Assembly: GCA_024138015.1 (NCBI GenBank)
Contig: JAMXBB010000011.1
Span: forward strand, 36,130,989-36,194,988
Length of the DNA stretch: 64,000 nt
Source: Lumnitzera littorea
Lineage: Eukaryota; Streptophyta; Magnoliopsida; Myrtales; Combretaceae
Reading direction: 5' to 3'
The translations under genes were made by a program, and so were the position numbers. Numbering within the stretch: position 1 is the first letter of the stretch; every line of letters starts with the position of its first letter. The notes under the pieces are model-generated. The model did no database searches, had not been told where the DNA came from, and worked only from the letters and a program-made list of their open reading frames with translations. Below are positions 1 through 12,595 of this stretch, one piece after another.

Positions 1-3000
1 TTATATGATGCTATTGGAACCTTAGCAGAGGCTGTTGGAAGTGACCTAAATCAGGTACTGCTAATAACTCAAAAATGAAATTCCAACTGATCAGTGATTC
101 TCCTTCTGGAAAATCTTGCTTCCTTCTCCACATCCTCTCCTGCTGATTCAATACGATTTTTATTTATTTACTTATTTTTCAATTAGATTTGAACAATTTG
201 GTTCTTAAGGATGCAACACACTTTAATTTTGTATTTGCAGCCTGTTTATCTCGAGATATTGTTGCCAACTTTGCTCACAAAGTGGAAACAACTTTCAAAC
301 TCAGATAAAGACCTTTTCCCCTTGCTCGAATGCTTCTCATCTATTGCAATAGTAAGTGCTGCCATAACTTCTGGTGGGAGCACCAGATTTTTGGAAGCTC
401 ATTTTTGTGGAAAGGATATAGGTGAATCATTAGGAAAGAAATGCTCAATGCTGCTGTGTAGTCTAAGTTGTGCAATAAAGACCAGCTGAAAGAAAAACTG
501 CAGGATGTACTTGATCATAGAGTTGACTCACAGCATTAGCTATTTGAAAATTTCCAAGAAATATTCAGAATTTGAGAACCTACAGAGTTTGCAAATGCAC
601 AATTTATTGTAGGAGAGAAAATCTTTAGGTTTTCGCTTCTTCTTGCAACAGTAAGGGAGTATCTAATGACCATTGGAGAAGTGATAACACACCTGACAAA
701 TTTTCATATTCAACCCATCTTTCTTCATTATTTTTCAAGTAAATATGGTCGTAATGTATACACTTTCTTTGATGTTACAATCATGGAAGTATTTAGATGT
801 GATTGTGTTTACGTATATGCTTTAAGTGGCCACAACTGTTGGTCTTGAAGCCCTAAGAAAGATTTTCTAGTAACTAGCTAAGAAAAGTATGAAAGTAACA
901 TAAATGCATTCAACTTTTATGGTATATCATTCAAAGGAGAAAAATAGCTACAAAAGGCAGTTCGTGCTCCAAAAGAAATAATTTTTGCCTGCATGTGATG
1001 GAAGTAGTTTGTTGGTTGATAATGATACTATATTTCCATATGAAGTTTTTATGGGTACTTAACAGAGATTGAAGATCAAAGTCTGATAACAAGCAACTCC
1101 ACAGCGTTCAGATTGATGAGCTACATTTCCATAATGATGCCATTGATAACGTGTTTCGCTTTCAGGCTCTTGGATCTGGATTTTGTCAGTTTGCTAAACC
1201 TGTATTTGAGAGATGCATTGATCTTATTCAGACCCAACAATTGGCAAAGGTATTAAAATTCCTAAAATTGCAAAGAACACACTATTAATGTTGCCATTGA
1301 TAATGTGCTTCACTTTTTTGATGTTGAAGGTTTTAGGAAATTAAGCATTATGATAATCTAGCTCAAAATAGATGTTCATGGATGTATGAAAATGTGAATG
1401 CCCTAGAGGGACGACCTAAAACAAGGGGGTTCAACCCTTCAACCAATTTCCATCTAGAAAAACATACCTATTAATTAAAGAGATACATTCACATGATTAA
1501 TTTCCCAAAAATAAGAAATCTTGTAGAAAGAGTTTTACTATTCTTCAGAGTGATGAAAATGAAATGAACTGGATGAGCAGTAATATGATTAAGGTAACTT
1601 TCATCTTGTCAGTGTATTTCAAATTTACTGTTGGAACTGATTGCAGGTTGATCCTACTACAGCAGGAAGTGAATATGACAGAGAATTAATAGTGTGTTCT
1701 CTCGATCTGCTTTCTGGACTTGTAGAAGGTCTTGGCTGTGGGATAGAAAATTTGGTAATAACTTGCGATTTGCCCCTTAAAATGTGCTATTGCTGATAAT
1801 TCTCTTGTTGTCCAGCTGTGTCTGATATGAAATAGCTTATGTTAATGTCTGCTTTAATAATAGAGTCGTGAATGATGAGCAATTTATACTCTGTTCCATT
1901 ATCACTGTAATGACAGACATGGATGGAAGAAATTAACTCACTATATCGCCAAATTCCTAGTCAGGTCCTAGAAATTTAAAAAGGATAGACTACACTGAAC
2001 TTCCTGTTTTCTTCCAAAATGAAATGATATTTACAATTAGAAATGTAAGTTGATTTAAACCTTTCCCTTCATAATCATTGGATTCTTTCTCTTCCTGTCA
2101 CTGGTACACATGCACAGATAAAGATTATAACGGTGCAGGCAGGTTCTTTGCAATTGTAAAGGAAACTTTTGGTGTGTTTGCATAATTTTATGTCTAAAAC
2201 AAGTCATGTTCTAACAAGGTTTTGACTAGATATCATAAAGCATGGAGCATCATGACTTTGAGTGAATTACAATATATGTTTGTAAATTTCTTTTCATATG
2301 TGCATGAAGCTTAGCTTTTAGTCCTAGCCTTAATGATAGTCATCTCGTTTGCTGATGGATCCTTTATTTCTTCTTCCATGTTACTAAGAGTAGTCATCCC
2401 TTTTTTCTTTATGCCAGGTTTCTCAAAGTAGTCTGAGGGACTTGCTTCTGCAATGTTGCTTGGATGAGGCTTCTGATGTTCGACAGAGTGCCTTTGCATT
2501 GGTTGGGGACATTGCTAGAGTAAGATAAGAATGAAACGGAAATTTGCTGCATAATATGTTGATATTAAGTATCATAAATGATTCTTTTTTTCTTTCCTCA
2601 AAGAAAGCTTTAAGGCTTTACGTTGTCTTATGAAAGCGGTTAATTACACTATCTCTCAAGTCAGATTGTATCTTTCCTCTGATTTGTTGAGAAGTTTTAA
2701 ATGAATTTCATCTGTCATGTTATGGATGCTGGATGATGCTTTAAATAGACTAAATTTTTACAAATTTTTCTTGTGATAATGAGCAGGCATGCCCCTACTA
2801 TTTGCATTCTCGTCTGCCAGAATATCTTGATGCAGCATCCAAGCAACTGGTATGCGAATTTCTTCACTATAATTTAAGGTCATTCATTATTTATATTCAT
2901 TTATTATTTATAATATATTGCCTGCAGTGCTCTCCGGAGCTGAAGGAAACTCTTTATGTGGCAAATAATGCATGTTGGGCTATTGGGGAGTTGGCCATTA

Positions 3001-5205
3001 AGGTAGTACCATTAACCTTTAGTTGCTTCTTCAGCAGAATTTTGGTAGGAACATCATTCACAAACTGCATTTCATAATGTTGATTACATGTTAAAATATT
3101 AATACATTAAAATATCTTCTATACTTTTTCTTTTTAGGCTACCATTTGTTGATTTTCAGCAGCTTTACTTATTAAACTGGTAGTGTAAACATATTTCTGG
3201 CTTCAAAGTCAGAAAGAACTACAAGTACTCATGATTGCAGACTTAACACTTTAATCATGATTTATGCAGAAAATGTCTCCACTGGGTGGTACGCCAAAAT
3301 TGGTCCCCCTTTGTAGCCAGACTGGTGGGCAAGGTTTGAATCTCCTTTCAACCATCCCACCGGTTGATATATATACAAGCAAGGAAATAATAAGAAAGAA
3401 AGTCCCCTGTTTGTGCTTGTGAGGTCACTCCTCTAATGGAGAAGTAGTTCCACATTTCACCTCTACCATCTGATAGAAAAAGAAACTTTTGAGGAATTCT
3501 GAAGGGAAAATTACGTTGAGATTGTGAAAATATTCTTCTTTTGAATGGTGACACTGAAGCTTTGGAAGTGCCGCGGCACACATTTCCATCTTTCTTTTAC
3601 TTTCAAATGTTAATAGCTCTAATGAGTTTAATTGTAATGCATAATCTCTTTGTGCATTCTTTTTTGTGGCCGTCTTATGTGCTGTTTGACTAGCAATTAG
3701 TCCCATATAAGCTTCTTGACCAACTCATTGGGTTATTGTTACTTTCATATCCAGGTTCAAAAGGATATATCTCCTGTTGTTATGACAGTTATTTCATGCC
3801 TAGTCCCTATCCTTCAACATGCAGAGGTGACTCTCTCCATCCTCCAGATTTCTTTCTGCATAACATAATACTTCCCATTTCCAATCCTCTCATATTGTCA
3901 TTGATCAGGAGCTCAACAAGTCATTTGTTGAAGTTGGAGCAATCACACTTGGAAGGCTTGCATGGGTTTGTCCAGAGTTAGTCTCCCCTCATTTGGAGCA
4001 TTTTATGCAAGCATGGTGTGGTGCCTTAGCCATGTGGGTGTGCACTCTGTTTTAACAGTTCTTTTTTATGATATATCTTCTTCCACATGTTAATACCTTT
4101 TTACAATGAACTATGATTGATTTTCACAGCTTCTTCTTTTTCAAGATCCTAGGTGGTTTTCTTAAGCTATGCTATTTATTTAATTATTTTAAAGCAACAC
4201 TTTTAACAGCTTCAATTGCATACTGCCATGAATGAGGAGTCTCTGATATGTATTCTACCTTTTGTTTCCTCTCTCATACATAGCAATGTATGACTCAAAA
4301 GCTTATTATGTAGGGCATCCGGCCATTAATGCTGGCTTGCCAACAATTTTCGGTAATTGCAATCGTTTGAGCAAGCTGCAAGAGGACATGGTGGTTTATT
4401 CTATCACTTCAAAGATTATGTAACCGAACAATCTTTTGAGCTAATATTATACATATTTAAAGGATTGTTCACTTTAGAGTTGTATTTTCAAGTTTTCGCT
4501 TTGGTAAGAATACTTCTATTAGATTCCACTCTCAGTTCCAGTTGATAGGTATACTTCTTTCTTCTTTTGCATTTCCCTGAGCAAGCTTTCTTAATGGTTT
4601 GTGACCTACAATTAATGAATTCTAGCATACGTGATGATGTCGAAAAGGAGGATGCATTTCGGGGGCTATGTGCAGTGGTATGCTTTCCCATTCCTAAGCT
4701 ATTCTACTTTGTCAATAGAAAGGTTTGTACTTAATGTCACAAGATTTCAGGTTAAAGCCAATCCCACTGGGGCCTTGAGTTCACTTGTTTTCATGTGTAA
4801 AGCAATTGCAAGTTGGAATGTGAGAATCCTACACCCAAAAGATTGAGGAAACTCTTCATTAATTTTACCCTAAATAGTGATGCCCATATTTGTTACTTCT
4901 CAGGAGATCAAAAGCGAAGACTTGCATGCTGAACTTTGCCGGGTATTGAGTGGCTACAAAATGGTTGGTCATCTACTTGAAATCATTTTCCTGATTTAAC
5001 CCGTGAATGGGTTGTAGATAACCATCCATTCAATTTGCTGAAGCCTGATCCATCTGTATCCCTAACAATCTAAAAGCAACACTTTTAACAGCTTCCCTTT
5101 TATGTATTAATGTTCTGGCAGATGTTGAAGAATGGGGCCTGGGATCAGTGTATGTCTGCGCTGGAGCCCCGGGTGAAGGACAAGCTCTTGAAATATCAAC
5201 TCTAG
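1..5205 (+). CDS. TRN1: Transportin-1 (karyopherin beta-2), 3' part, 13 exons
   Basis: This is a nuclear import receptor that binds cargo with PY-type or M9 nuclear localisation signals and releases it on RanGTP. Exons read by eye, all with AG/GT borders: 1-54, 241-351, 1166-1249, 1647-1754, 2418-2519, 2787-2849, 2928-3002, 3755-3826, 3909-4033, 4626-4677, 4751-4819, 4904-4963, 5122-5205 (TAG stop). They join in one frame into about 352 residues; Arabidopsis TRN1 is about 890 residues, so the N-terminal 60% lies left of the window. Recognisable blocks are LYDAIGTLAEAVG, CSLDLLSGLVEGLG, DVRQSAFALVGD, NNACWAIGELA, AITLGRLAWVCPELV, EKEDAFRGLCAVV and the C-terminal VKDKLLKYQL. These are HEAT-repeat helices of the cargo-binding half. 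Every intron is phase 0 except the 4033/4626 one. No damage is visible in the exons, so the gene is probably functional. Confidence 0.95.
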
Positions 5206-5630
5206 TGTTATTCGGAAGTACATACCACATTCTCATAAGGACGGCCTTGAAGGGGGCCTCAAGAAACTCTTTGGTCCCTTCCCCTGAGGTCAAACAAGTC
5301 ATGCCATAAATTGCTGAGGATCAAGAATTTGACAGAGGTTGTCATTAACTTAAACTTCCAGAAAACCTTAAATGTCCAAGCAGCATATTTTCTCAAGGGC
5401 TGACAAGATTTGAAGCGCTTCTAGTTTATAGATAATCATTGGACATTCATGGTTTTCTTGTTTTAAACAGTTTTGGTTTTCATTGCTTAAGTTTGTGTTT
5501 GTAGACTATATTCTTTTCTTGGGTGAACTAGGAGTATTTCATTATGAAATATCAGTACATTACATTGCTGTTCTGCTACTAGATACACAGCAAGAAGAAT
5601 TACAAAAGCTGCTAGGAATTGCAGAGGTCA
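5206..5630 (+). other. Transportin-1 3' UTR / downstream spacer
   Basis: This follows the transportin stop and precedes the minus-strand LINE remnant. Reading frames in it are short and match nothing I recognise. Part of it must be 3' UTR, but I cannot fix the polyadenylation site. Confidence 0.5.
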
Positions 5631-6320
5631 CTACCCTGCATCTCTTTGCTCTCTTGTATGTACACAAGGACCGATGTCCAACTGGAGCAAAGGCAATGGC
5701 TGCTTCAAACACACAAAAGTTAGCAGATCCTTCTCCATGCCGTGTGCGAAATTCACCAACCAGTCAATAACATGATTGGCTTCTAGGTGCTGATGCAATA
5801 AGCAAACGCTTTCAAACTGGATTGACTTGGCCCTGCATAATTCAAGAACGGATTTAAATCGCCATTGGAGTGATTTCTGCCCATAATTCAGTAACAAGCT
5901 AACTGATAAACTTGAATCAGAGACTATATCAATCTTAGGTAAGCAAAGAAGTGAAGCATAACGCAAGCCAAAGTATATAGCCCATAGCTCAGCCATTAAT
6001 ATGTCTACACATCCAATATTTTTTGAGAACCCGAAAATCCACTTGCCCTCCTCGTCTCTAAACACTCCAGCAATGGTGGCCTGATCATTGGAAAGCAATG
6101 ACGCATCCGTGTTCAGCTTAACCCATCCCTCTTTCTGTAGAGACCATTTAACCAGGCAAAGACTTAATTGCTTAAGCAAATTTGGCACAATGCACAAACC
6201 AAAGCTCAGCAGCTTTAAGCTTGATTTGCTGAACCAAGTTATCGGGTCTTTTCCCACTTTCCTTAACCAAAAGATTGCGATCCCACCATAACATCCAAAT
6301 AGCAAAACCGAAAAGCACAA
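5631..6320 (-). pseudogene. LINE RNase H domain (RVT_3 type)
   Basis: An open frame of about 229 codons covers the C-terminal RNase H of the LINE polyprotein, which degrades the RNA strand during reverse transcription. It begins around GWVKLNTDAS and keeps four acidic positions expected of the family: D in LNTDAS, E in MAELWAIY, D in IVSDSS and D in NHVIDWL. It is the best-preserved part of this LINE. The frame ends at 5631 after a short extension beyond the usual domain end. No start codon is expected here because it is part of a polyprotein. Confidence 0.8.
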
Positions 6321-6778
6321 CAGCAGGCACTTAAGATTGCTGCCGTTTGACAGTCGTGGCTGTGCAAGTAGTGTACGCAGCCACGTGAGAAAGGCATGTT
6401 ACGTGAAGGATCAAATTGTTTCTGCAGGCTAAGTTCTCGCCAAAATTGTTGAATATATGGATAAGAACACAAGGCATGCTTGATTTTTTCAATATGACAA
6501 CAGCCCAGCGGACAAAGTGAGGAAGAATCCGAAATCACCTAACTAACTTTTTCTGTGGTAGGCAAACCTCCATTTGCTGCCCTCCATAAGAATAATTTGA
6601 TTTTAGGACTCAAAGTTGCTATCCATTGCCATCTAAAATTTTGTCTGTCTACAAAATTACAGGATGCCAAATGCTTATATATCTCCTTAACAATGGTGAA
6701 AACATGCATGTTATGGGATAAAATAGGCTCATCTTCCACATTTGCCCTTAATATGGCAGGGCCAGTATGCTCACGCAT
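6263..6778 (-). pseudogene. LINE reverse-transcriptase zinc-binding region (zf-RVT)
   Basis: Two minus-strand frames (6778-6539 and 6538-6263) join across an in-frame stop near 6539. They resemble the zf-RVT segment that links RT to RNase H in plant LINEs: a block reading LSPKIKLFLWRAANGGLPT, then CPLGCCHIEKIKHAL with the paired Cys/His pattern. A stop between the two halves shows decay. Confidence 0.75.
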
Positions 6779-7245
6779 AGTCTTAGTTACTTGAAAGCCT
6801 AAAAGATCATCCCTCCACTAAAATTAAGAGACAAAAGCATCTCTAACTGTTTATAACTCAGCTTCTCTTGTAAGTGGACCAACAAACATTTTCCTAAGAG
6901 AATTATGTCCAAGCCAGTGGTCATACCAAAAGTTTGTTGATGCACCATCACCCGAAGACATTAATCTCTGTTGCATGATCCAATAATGTGCTTCAACAAT
7001 CTCCTTTCACAAAGGTGAATATGAGTTTTTAGCAATTAGCCTCCTGTCATGGCGCCGTGCTTTATATTTGACATTACATAAAACAGACCATAAGGCATTA
7101 CTTGCCTGAAAGTTGCAGACTCTATGCCACATGCAAGTTCTGTTCCTCAAGTGCAAATTATGCATACCTAAACCCCCCTATCTCCTTAGGCTTAACCAGT
7201 TCACTCCACTTAACCCAACTAATCTTCTTGATCTTCCCTACCTCC

Positions 7246-8300
7246 TCAAACAAATGCCCTAACCATTTTCACAGTGCAACTTCTTAAACTTTTCGGAAGC
7301 TTAGCCACATGCCAACAATAATTTGATAAAGCATTGGGAACCCAGTTTGCTAAAACTGCACGGCCAGCCATACTTAACAGATACCCTTTCCAACCACTCA
7401 ACTTTTTATTGAATTTGTCAATTAAGAAACCGAAATCAGTTTTTTTGGGCTTTAGACCATTCCCTATAGGATACCCCAAATATTTTCCCAAACAAGTGGT
7501 CTCTCTTATCCCTAACCTAGGCACAATTTGCGCTCGTGTATTCTCCTCAATATTAGGGGGAAAAAGGATCACAGATTTGGCAAGATTCACCCTGTGACCG
7601 GACCATTCCTCAAAATTTGCAAAGTATCCTTGATTACATCTGCCACATGACTCGAGGCTTCTGCAAACATCAACATATCGTCTGCAAACAAAATATGCGT
7701 AAGCTTAAGTCTCGAGCCCCTAGTAGTCAGCGGTTTCCAAAACTTCTCATTGAGAGTTTTGTTAATGAGCCTACTTAAAAAACTCCATACTCATTATGAA
7801 TAGATAAGGGGACAACGGATCCCCTTGCCTAACTCCCTTAATAGCCTTGAACAGATCAAGAGCTACTCCATTCATCAAAACCACAAATGATGATTAAGTA
7901 ACGTAGTTAAGCGCATGTATTTAAGACTCAGTAAGGCCTATTGAATAAAGCTCCACTCCATTGGATCAAAAGCCTTTTCTAAATATATTTTAATTATCAT
8001 GTAGCCTTTCCTTCCTTCCTTTCTTTTTCTGGAAGGAATGCGTCATCTCTTGCATAAGCAATATATGGTCAAAAGCCTTCTATCCTCGTAGAAAACTTCC
8101 ATGCATTGGACAAACAATATAGTCTAAAAACGGCGTTAATCCCAACACCAAAATCTTTGTAAAAAGCTTATATATGGTGTTGCAAAGGCTAATTGGCCTA
8201 TATTTCGATAGTATAATAGCACTTACTTGAATTCTTCTACAAAAATATAAACCACATGGCAGAGATAGTCGTCTTAACTAAAGAAATGAGTTGCTGGAGC
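7246..8300 (-). pseudogene. LINE reverse transcriptase, C-terminal half
   Basis: Conceptual translation of the minus strand gives plant LINE RT blocks in order: RPISLCNTIYKLF, GVRQGDPLSPYLFIMS, ILFADDMLMFAEAS (catalytic FADD) and LGKYLGYPIGNGLKPKK. The last lies in an open run from 7590 to 7246. Other stretches are broken by frameshifts and stops. The 8300-7800 part is homologous to the plus-strand RT at about 16820-17320, so the two LINE pieces overlap by roughly 450 bp in element coordinates. Confidence 0.8.
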
Positions 8301-8834
8301 CCACATTGTTGAGGGAAACAACTCCTGAGGTTAATGGCCAAAAAACTAACATGCATAGGCATGTTTTGCCACGTCTTCCTTCTTTGTTGCAATTTAGTGG
8401 AGAACAACTGCAAAATGAAGTTACTAATGAAAATATGAGAAGAGAAGCTGATCAAGTGGCGGCGGACAATAATGGCAATGGGATGGCTTCCACTAGCATC
8501 GCATCAATTCAAAGCTCGCAATTAAATGCTAGTGCTAATACTCAGTTGTATGGCCATATTTTTTCTTCATCAAAACATCCAAAATAGGGTGCCAAACCTA
8601 GAGTTAATCTCAAAAAATTAGCTTGTAAAAAAGTTCTTCATAGGCACTGATGTTCGGGGTATAATTTCTGGAAGGGACATCTCATCTCCCGGCGATGGTT
8701 CCTCACTCTCGCTTGTGTGTTCTCAAGTGAAATCGCAAATGGCATCAAGCCATACTGCATCTAGTTCCCATAATTTGATTTCAAGCTACGGAGCCATATG
8801 ACACTCTTGCTTGTTTGTTCTCAAGTTACGATTC
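8291..8834 (+). pseudogene. LINE 5' region fragment, left of Copia H
   Basis: This plus-strand stretch is joined head-on to the minus-strand LINE 3' half. It includes a 98-codon open run (8291-8587) rich in N, Q and S that I cannot assign with certainty; it is probably linker or ORF1 sequence. From about 8715 it is clearly LINE: the sequence around 8720-8815 is repeated after the Copia element at about 14889-14990, and again inverted near 18640-18490. The LINE continues across the Copia insertion at 14883. Confidence 0.55.
8830..8834. repeat. Target site duplication of Copia H (left)
   Basis: GATTC sits directly before the 5' LTR; GATTT at 14883-14887 follows the 3' LTR. Four of five bases agree. 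Confidence 0.55.
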
Positions 8835-9340
8835 TGTCAACAAAATGAGCTCCATTAATGCTCATTGACACCAACAATGGCAAAGAAAGAAAATTACCAA
8901 GCCTATAAGTTATAAGTTTGAAAATTTACCATACACATTTTTACTATATATAATACAATTTCATGCATTCATATATGGTGTTTACATAAGAGAATTCATC
9001 TATAAATAAACTTGATTTGTGTACTTGAAAATCATGTCAACAATCTTCAAACATTTCACTTCTTGTGTTAAAAAGTGAAGAAGTAGAGAGAGTAAGTGAG
9101 TTTTCTCTTATAAAAGAGAGAATATTGTATTGTTTTCTACTTTATAATAGAGAGATGTTGTAATACTAAATTTCTCATTGTGAAATTCTTCTACATTTGC
9201 TTGTGGTTTTTACCCTAAATTATTTTAGGAGATTTTCTTGTAAAATCTGTGTATTCATTTTCTTTATTATTATTATTTTCAAATTTATTAACTACGGTTT
9301 TGTTCTATTCAAGCCTATTCATAAGCAATATTCTGCAACA
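8835..9340 (+). repeat. Copia H 5' LTR
   Basis: It starts TGTCAACAAAATG and ends TTCTGCAACA, length 506 bp. It aligns along its whole length with 14375-14882. A TATA box (TATAAATA) at 9001-9008 is kept in the partner LTR, and AG-rich leader sequence follows. The tRNA primer site lies two bases after its end. Confidence 0.9.
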
Positions 9341-9342
9341 AG

Positions 9343-9354
9343 TGGTAATAGAGC
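9343..9354 (+). promoter_or_regulatory. Copia H primer binding site
   Basis: TGGTAATAGAGC, two bases after the 5' LTR, is one change from the usual TGGTATCAGAGC-type site complementary to the 3' end of initiator tRNA-Met that primes minus-strand synthesis. Confidence 0.75.
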
Positions 9355-9504
9355 CTAACTTAGGTATGTATATTTACTTATTGTATGCTTTGTGGTTGCT
9401 ACTAAAAAATAGATCCTCTACATTAGAAAATAAGTTAAATATTTCTCACCGTTTAATAGGTACTGGGTGCTATTCATATACACAATAATAGTGTATGTGA
9501 AATA

Positions 9505-10277
9505 ATGGGAGCTAGTTTATTATCTCAATAATTATAATAGAAGCAAGGGCGACAAAATTTGAGATTGAAAAATTAATGGGAGCAATTTCTCATTATGGAA
9601 ATTGAAGATGAAGGTAATTTTACGCAAAGATAATTGCTTAGTCGCTATCAATCAAAGGTTAGTAGAGTTCATAGATGATGCTAAGTGGAATGAGATAGAC
9701 GGTAATGCTATTGCAAATCTTCATCTAGGATTGATAGATAGCGTATTGTTGAGCATAGAGGAGAAGAAGACGGCAAAGGAGATTTGGGATCATCTCACTA
9801 AATTTTATGAGACCAAATCACTCCACAATAAAATTTTCCTTAAGAGGAAACTCTATATCCTTCGGATGTTAGAATCCATTTTAGTGATAGAGCATATCAA
9901 CACTTTGAATACTCTATTTTCTCAACTCACATCATTAGATTACAAAATAGAGTCAACTAAGTGTGTTGAACTTTTTACTTCAAAGTCTACTTGATTTATA
10001 TGATCAACTCATCATCAACTTGACAGACAACATCCTTACAAACACACTAGTCTTCAATGATATTGCAGCTGCTATTCTAGAAGAAGAGAGCCAGTGCAAG
10101 AATAAAGAAGACAAGGAAACAAATGCACAACAAGTGGAGACCTTAATGGTGATGCGAGAGAGATCAAGGGAACGTAGCTTAAGTGAGAGCCAAAATCATG
10201 GTAGATCGAAGTCAAGAAATAAAAGGAATTTAAAATGCCACAACTGTCACAAGAAAGGTCACTTGAAGAAGGATTGA
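9505..10277 (+). pseudogene. Copia H gag with zinc knuckle
   Basis: The gag-like frame probably began at the ATG at 9505. It is frameshifted near 9600 and again near 9965, where two open runs (9602-9994 and 9963-10277) overlap. Blocks such as AKEIWDHLTKFYE and HINTLNTLFSQL match copia nucleocapsid/gag. The C-terminus is RS-rich and ends in a CCHC knuckle, CHNCHKKGHLKKD, whose final Cys has become a TGA stop. The product would have packaged the element's RNA. Confidence 0.8.
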
Positions 10278-10316
10278 TAGAACTTAAATAAGAAAAGTTC
10301 CAATCCTCAAGGAAAC

Positions 10317-10754
10317 GTGGCAAACACTTCAAATGATGGAAATGCTCTATGCTGTGAAGCAGTAGTGATAATTAAAAGCAGAAAAAATATTGCTAATGTA
10401 TGGCTCTTCGATTTAGGAGCTACTTTTCAGATGACCTCTCAAAGAGAATGGTTGCATTATTATGAACCTATCTCAGGAGGATTTGTGTATAGCTACAATG
10501 ACCATGCTTTACAAATTGTTGTTATCAGGAGCACCAAGTTGAAGATGTATGATGGTACAATACGCACTCTTTATGAAGTGCACCATGTGGAAGGCCTAAA
10601 GAAGAATTTGTTGTCTTTAGGACAACTAGATGATCTTAGATGTAAAGTTGAAATTGAAAACAAGATAATAAAATTAGTTAAAGGAGTGCTTATACTTATA
10701 GAGGGAGAAAAGATAGCTGCAAATTTGTACATGTTGAAGGGAGAGACTCTATAA
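10317..10754 (+). pseudogene. Copia H protease region
   Basis: A 145-codon open run contains NVWLFDLGATFQMTS, matching the copia aspartic protease motif in which DSGA/DTGA is normal. Here the catalytic DSG reads DLG, so the enzyme would be inactive. The C-terminal part, EGLKKNLLSLGQL through a YMLKG block, is the conserved stretch leading into the gag-pre-integrase domain. Confidence 0.8.
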
Positions 10755-10789
10755 AAAGCAGAAACATTAGTTACTTCAAGTAGCATGCT

Positions 10790-11800
10790 TAAAAGATCTA
10801 TAGTGATGTGGCATTAAAAACTTGACCACATAACTGAATAAGGAATGAAAATTCTTATTGAGAAAAATCTACTTCTTGGTCTCACAAAGGTTTCATTACC
10901 TTTTCGTGAGTATTATGTTATTAGTATTTAGCATCGATTGAAATTTAACTTATCGAATTTTAGAAACAAAATTATTTTAGAATTGCTTCACTCTAATGTT
11001 TGGCAAGCATTGGTTCCATCCTTAGGTGGAGTGAAGTATTTTATATCCTTCATTAATGATTATTCTAAGAGATGTTAGGTGTATCTTATCAAGAGGAAGG
11101 CAAATGTGTCTCCAGTCTTCAAAGTTTTCAAATCGTAGGTTTAACTTGAATCTAAGAATAAGATCGAGTGTTTAAGGTTAGATGATGGAAGAGAATATAC
11201 TAGTGATGAATTTGATAAATTTTGTAAGCAACAGGGCATCATAAAACAATTCACTACGGTATACTCTCCTTAACAAAATGGAGTGGTAAAGCGGATGAGT
11301 AGGACTATTAGAAAGAACAAGAGCAATGTTGGGAGCTGCAAGCTTAGACAAGAAATTCTAGGTAGAAGCATCAACACCGCTTGCTATGTGATAAATCAAG
11401 TCCCATCAACAACAATTGAGTTGCAGACACTGACGGAGATGTGGATTGATAAACTAGTTGACTATACAAACCTCCATATATTTAGGAGTCCAGTGTATGT
11501 GATGTACAATGCCTAAGAAACAACAAAGTTAGATCCAAAATCCAGGAAATGTTTGTTCTCGGGGTATGTTGAAGGTGTAAAGGGGTATCGCCTGTAGGAT
11601 CTTATTACTCGTAAGGTCGTAGTCAATAAAGATGTTATCTTTATGGAAGATAAGCTACAAAGGGAAGAGGATAGCACTTCAAAAGAAAATTTAGAGACTA
11701 CAACTCTATAGGTGGAGAAGGAGTTTAAATAAAATGATTTCTTTAAAGTAGCATTAGAGCACAACAAACAAGATGTGAACAATCCTGAAGCTCTAAACAT
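10790..11800 (+). pseudogene. Copia H integrase
   Basis: Conceptual translation with stops shows the pre-integrase zinc region (MWH block at ~10807), then the core: LELLHSNVW near 10980, YFISFINDYSKR near 11040, RLDDGREYTSDEF near 11180 and the YSPxQNGVV stretch near 11265. The GKxP-type insert and LFSGYVEGVKGYRL follow at ~11550. Several stops replace expected Gln, Arg or Trp codons. The 11283-11516 run is the only long open piece. Confidence 0.8.
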
Positions 11801-12595
11801 ATGGAAGTCAAATCATGCGAGAAAAGCACCAAGTTGGCATTTTGATTATGTTATCAGAAGTAATGTTGCATACTGTTTTTTAATCGAGGATGGAGAGCCG
11901 TCAACTTTCTAAGAAGAAATGAATAGTTCAGATGCATCTCAGTGGATGATAGCAATGTAAGAAGAGATTGAAGCTCTTCATAAAAATAAAACTTGGGAGC
12001 TTGTGCCATTACCACAAAGAAGAAATGTCATTGGAAATAGATGGTTTTATAAGATCAAAAGAAACAGTGATGATCAAGTAGAGTGATATCGTGCAAGATT
12101 GGTGGTAAAAGGATATGCTCAAAAGGAAGGGATTGACTTCAATGAAAATTTTTTCACTTATGGTTCGACTCACAGCAATTTGGGTAGTTCTGGCGATTTG
12201 TGCTATATTTAATTTACATTTGGAGTAACTAGATGTAAAAATAGCTTTTCTTCATGGAGATTTAGAAGAAGAAATTTATATGCTCTAACCAAAAGGATTT
12301 GAGGAACAAGAAAATGAGAACTTAGTTTGCAGGTTGAATAAATCTCTATACGGTCTAAAACAAGTGTCAAGGTGTTGGTATCAGAGATTTGATTCTTTCA
12401 TAATGTGTCTTGGATACAATAAACTTAATGCAGACCCTTATGCATATTACAAGAAGTTAGGAGAAAATGATTTTGTTATTTTGCTCTTGTATGTAGACGA
12501 CATGTTTGTAGCAACCCCTAACAAAGATCGTATTGAAGAATTGAAGGCACACTTAGTTAGGGAGTTCGAAATTAAGGACTTAGGGCTTCACTGAG
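11800..12595 (+). pseudogene. Copia H reverse transcriptase
   Basis: The RT starts with MxEEIEALHKNKTWELV near 11945 and continues through GNRWFYKIKR and ARLVVKGYAQKEGIDF. An open run from 12334 holds LYGLKQVSRCWYQRFD and the catalytic YVDDM at about 12489-12503. It is frameshifted near 12165 and closes at 12594. The catalytic aspartates are intact but the frame is broken upstream. Confidence 0.85.

Larger units (their letters stand above)
5631..8300 (-). pseudogene. L1-type LINE, 3' half (RT, zinc-binding, RNase H), degenerate
   Basis: On the minus strand, in order, lie the C-terminal half of a plant non-LTR reverse transcriptase (~8300-7250), the zinc-binding reverse-transcriptase tail (~6780-6263) and an RNase H domain (~6200-5631). 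The RT segment has RPISLCN near 8200, GDPLSPYLFI near 7830 and the catalytic FADD box at 7677-7688. Frameshifts and stops separate the blocks, so the element is dead. At its 5' side, around 8290-8300, the sequence switches abruptly to a plus-strand LINE segment. No poly(A) tail (poly(T) on this strand) is evident at the 3' end near 5630. Confidence 0.85.

Noticed and set aside
3286..3358. tRNA-like or SINE-like stretch in a transportin intron (GGTTTGAATC B-box-like, ends that can pair)
   Set aside because: The outer seven bases can pair (GGGTGGT with ACCATCC), but the T-arm stem fails with a normal 7-base loop, no proper D-arm or anticodon arm forms, and no poly(A) tail follows.
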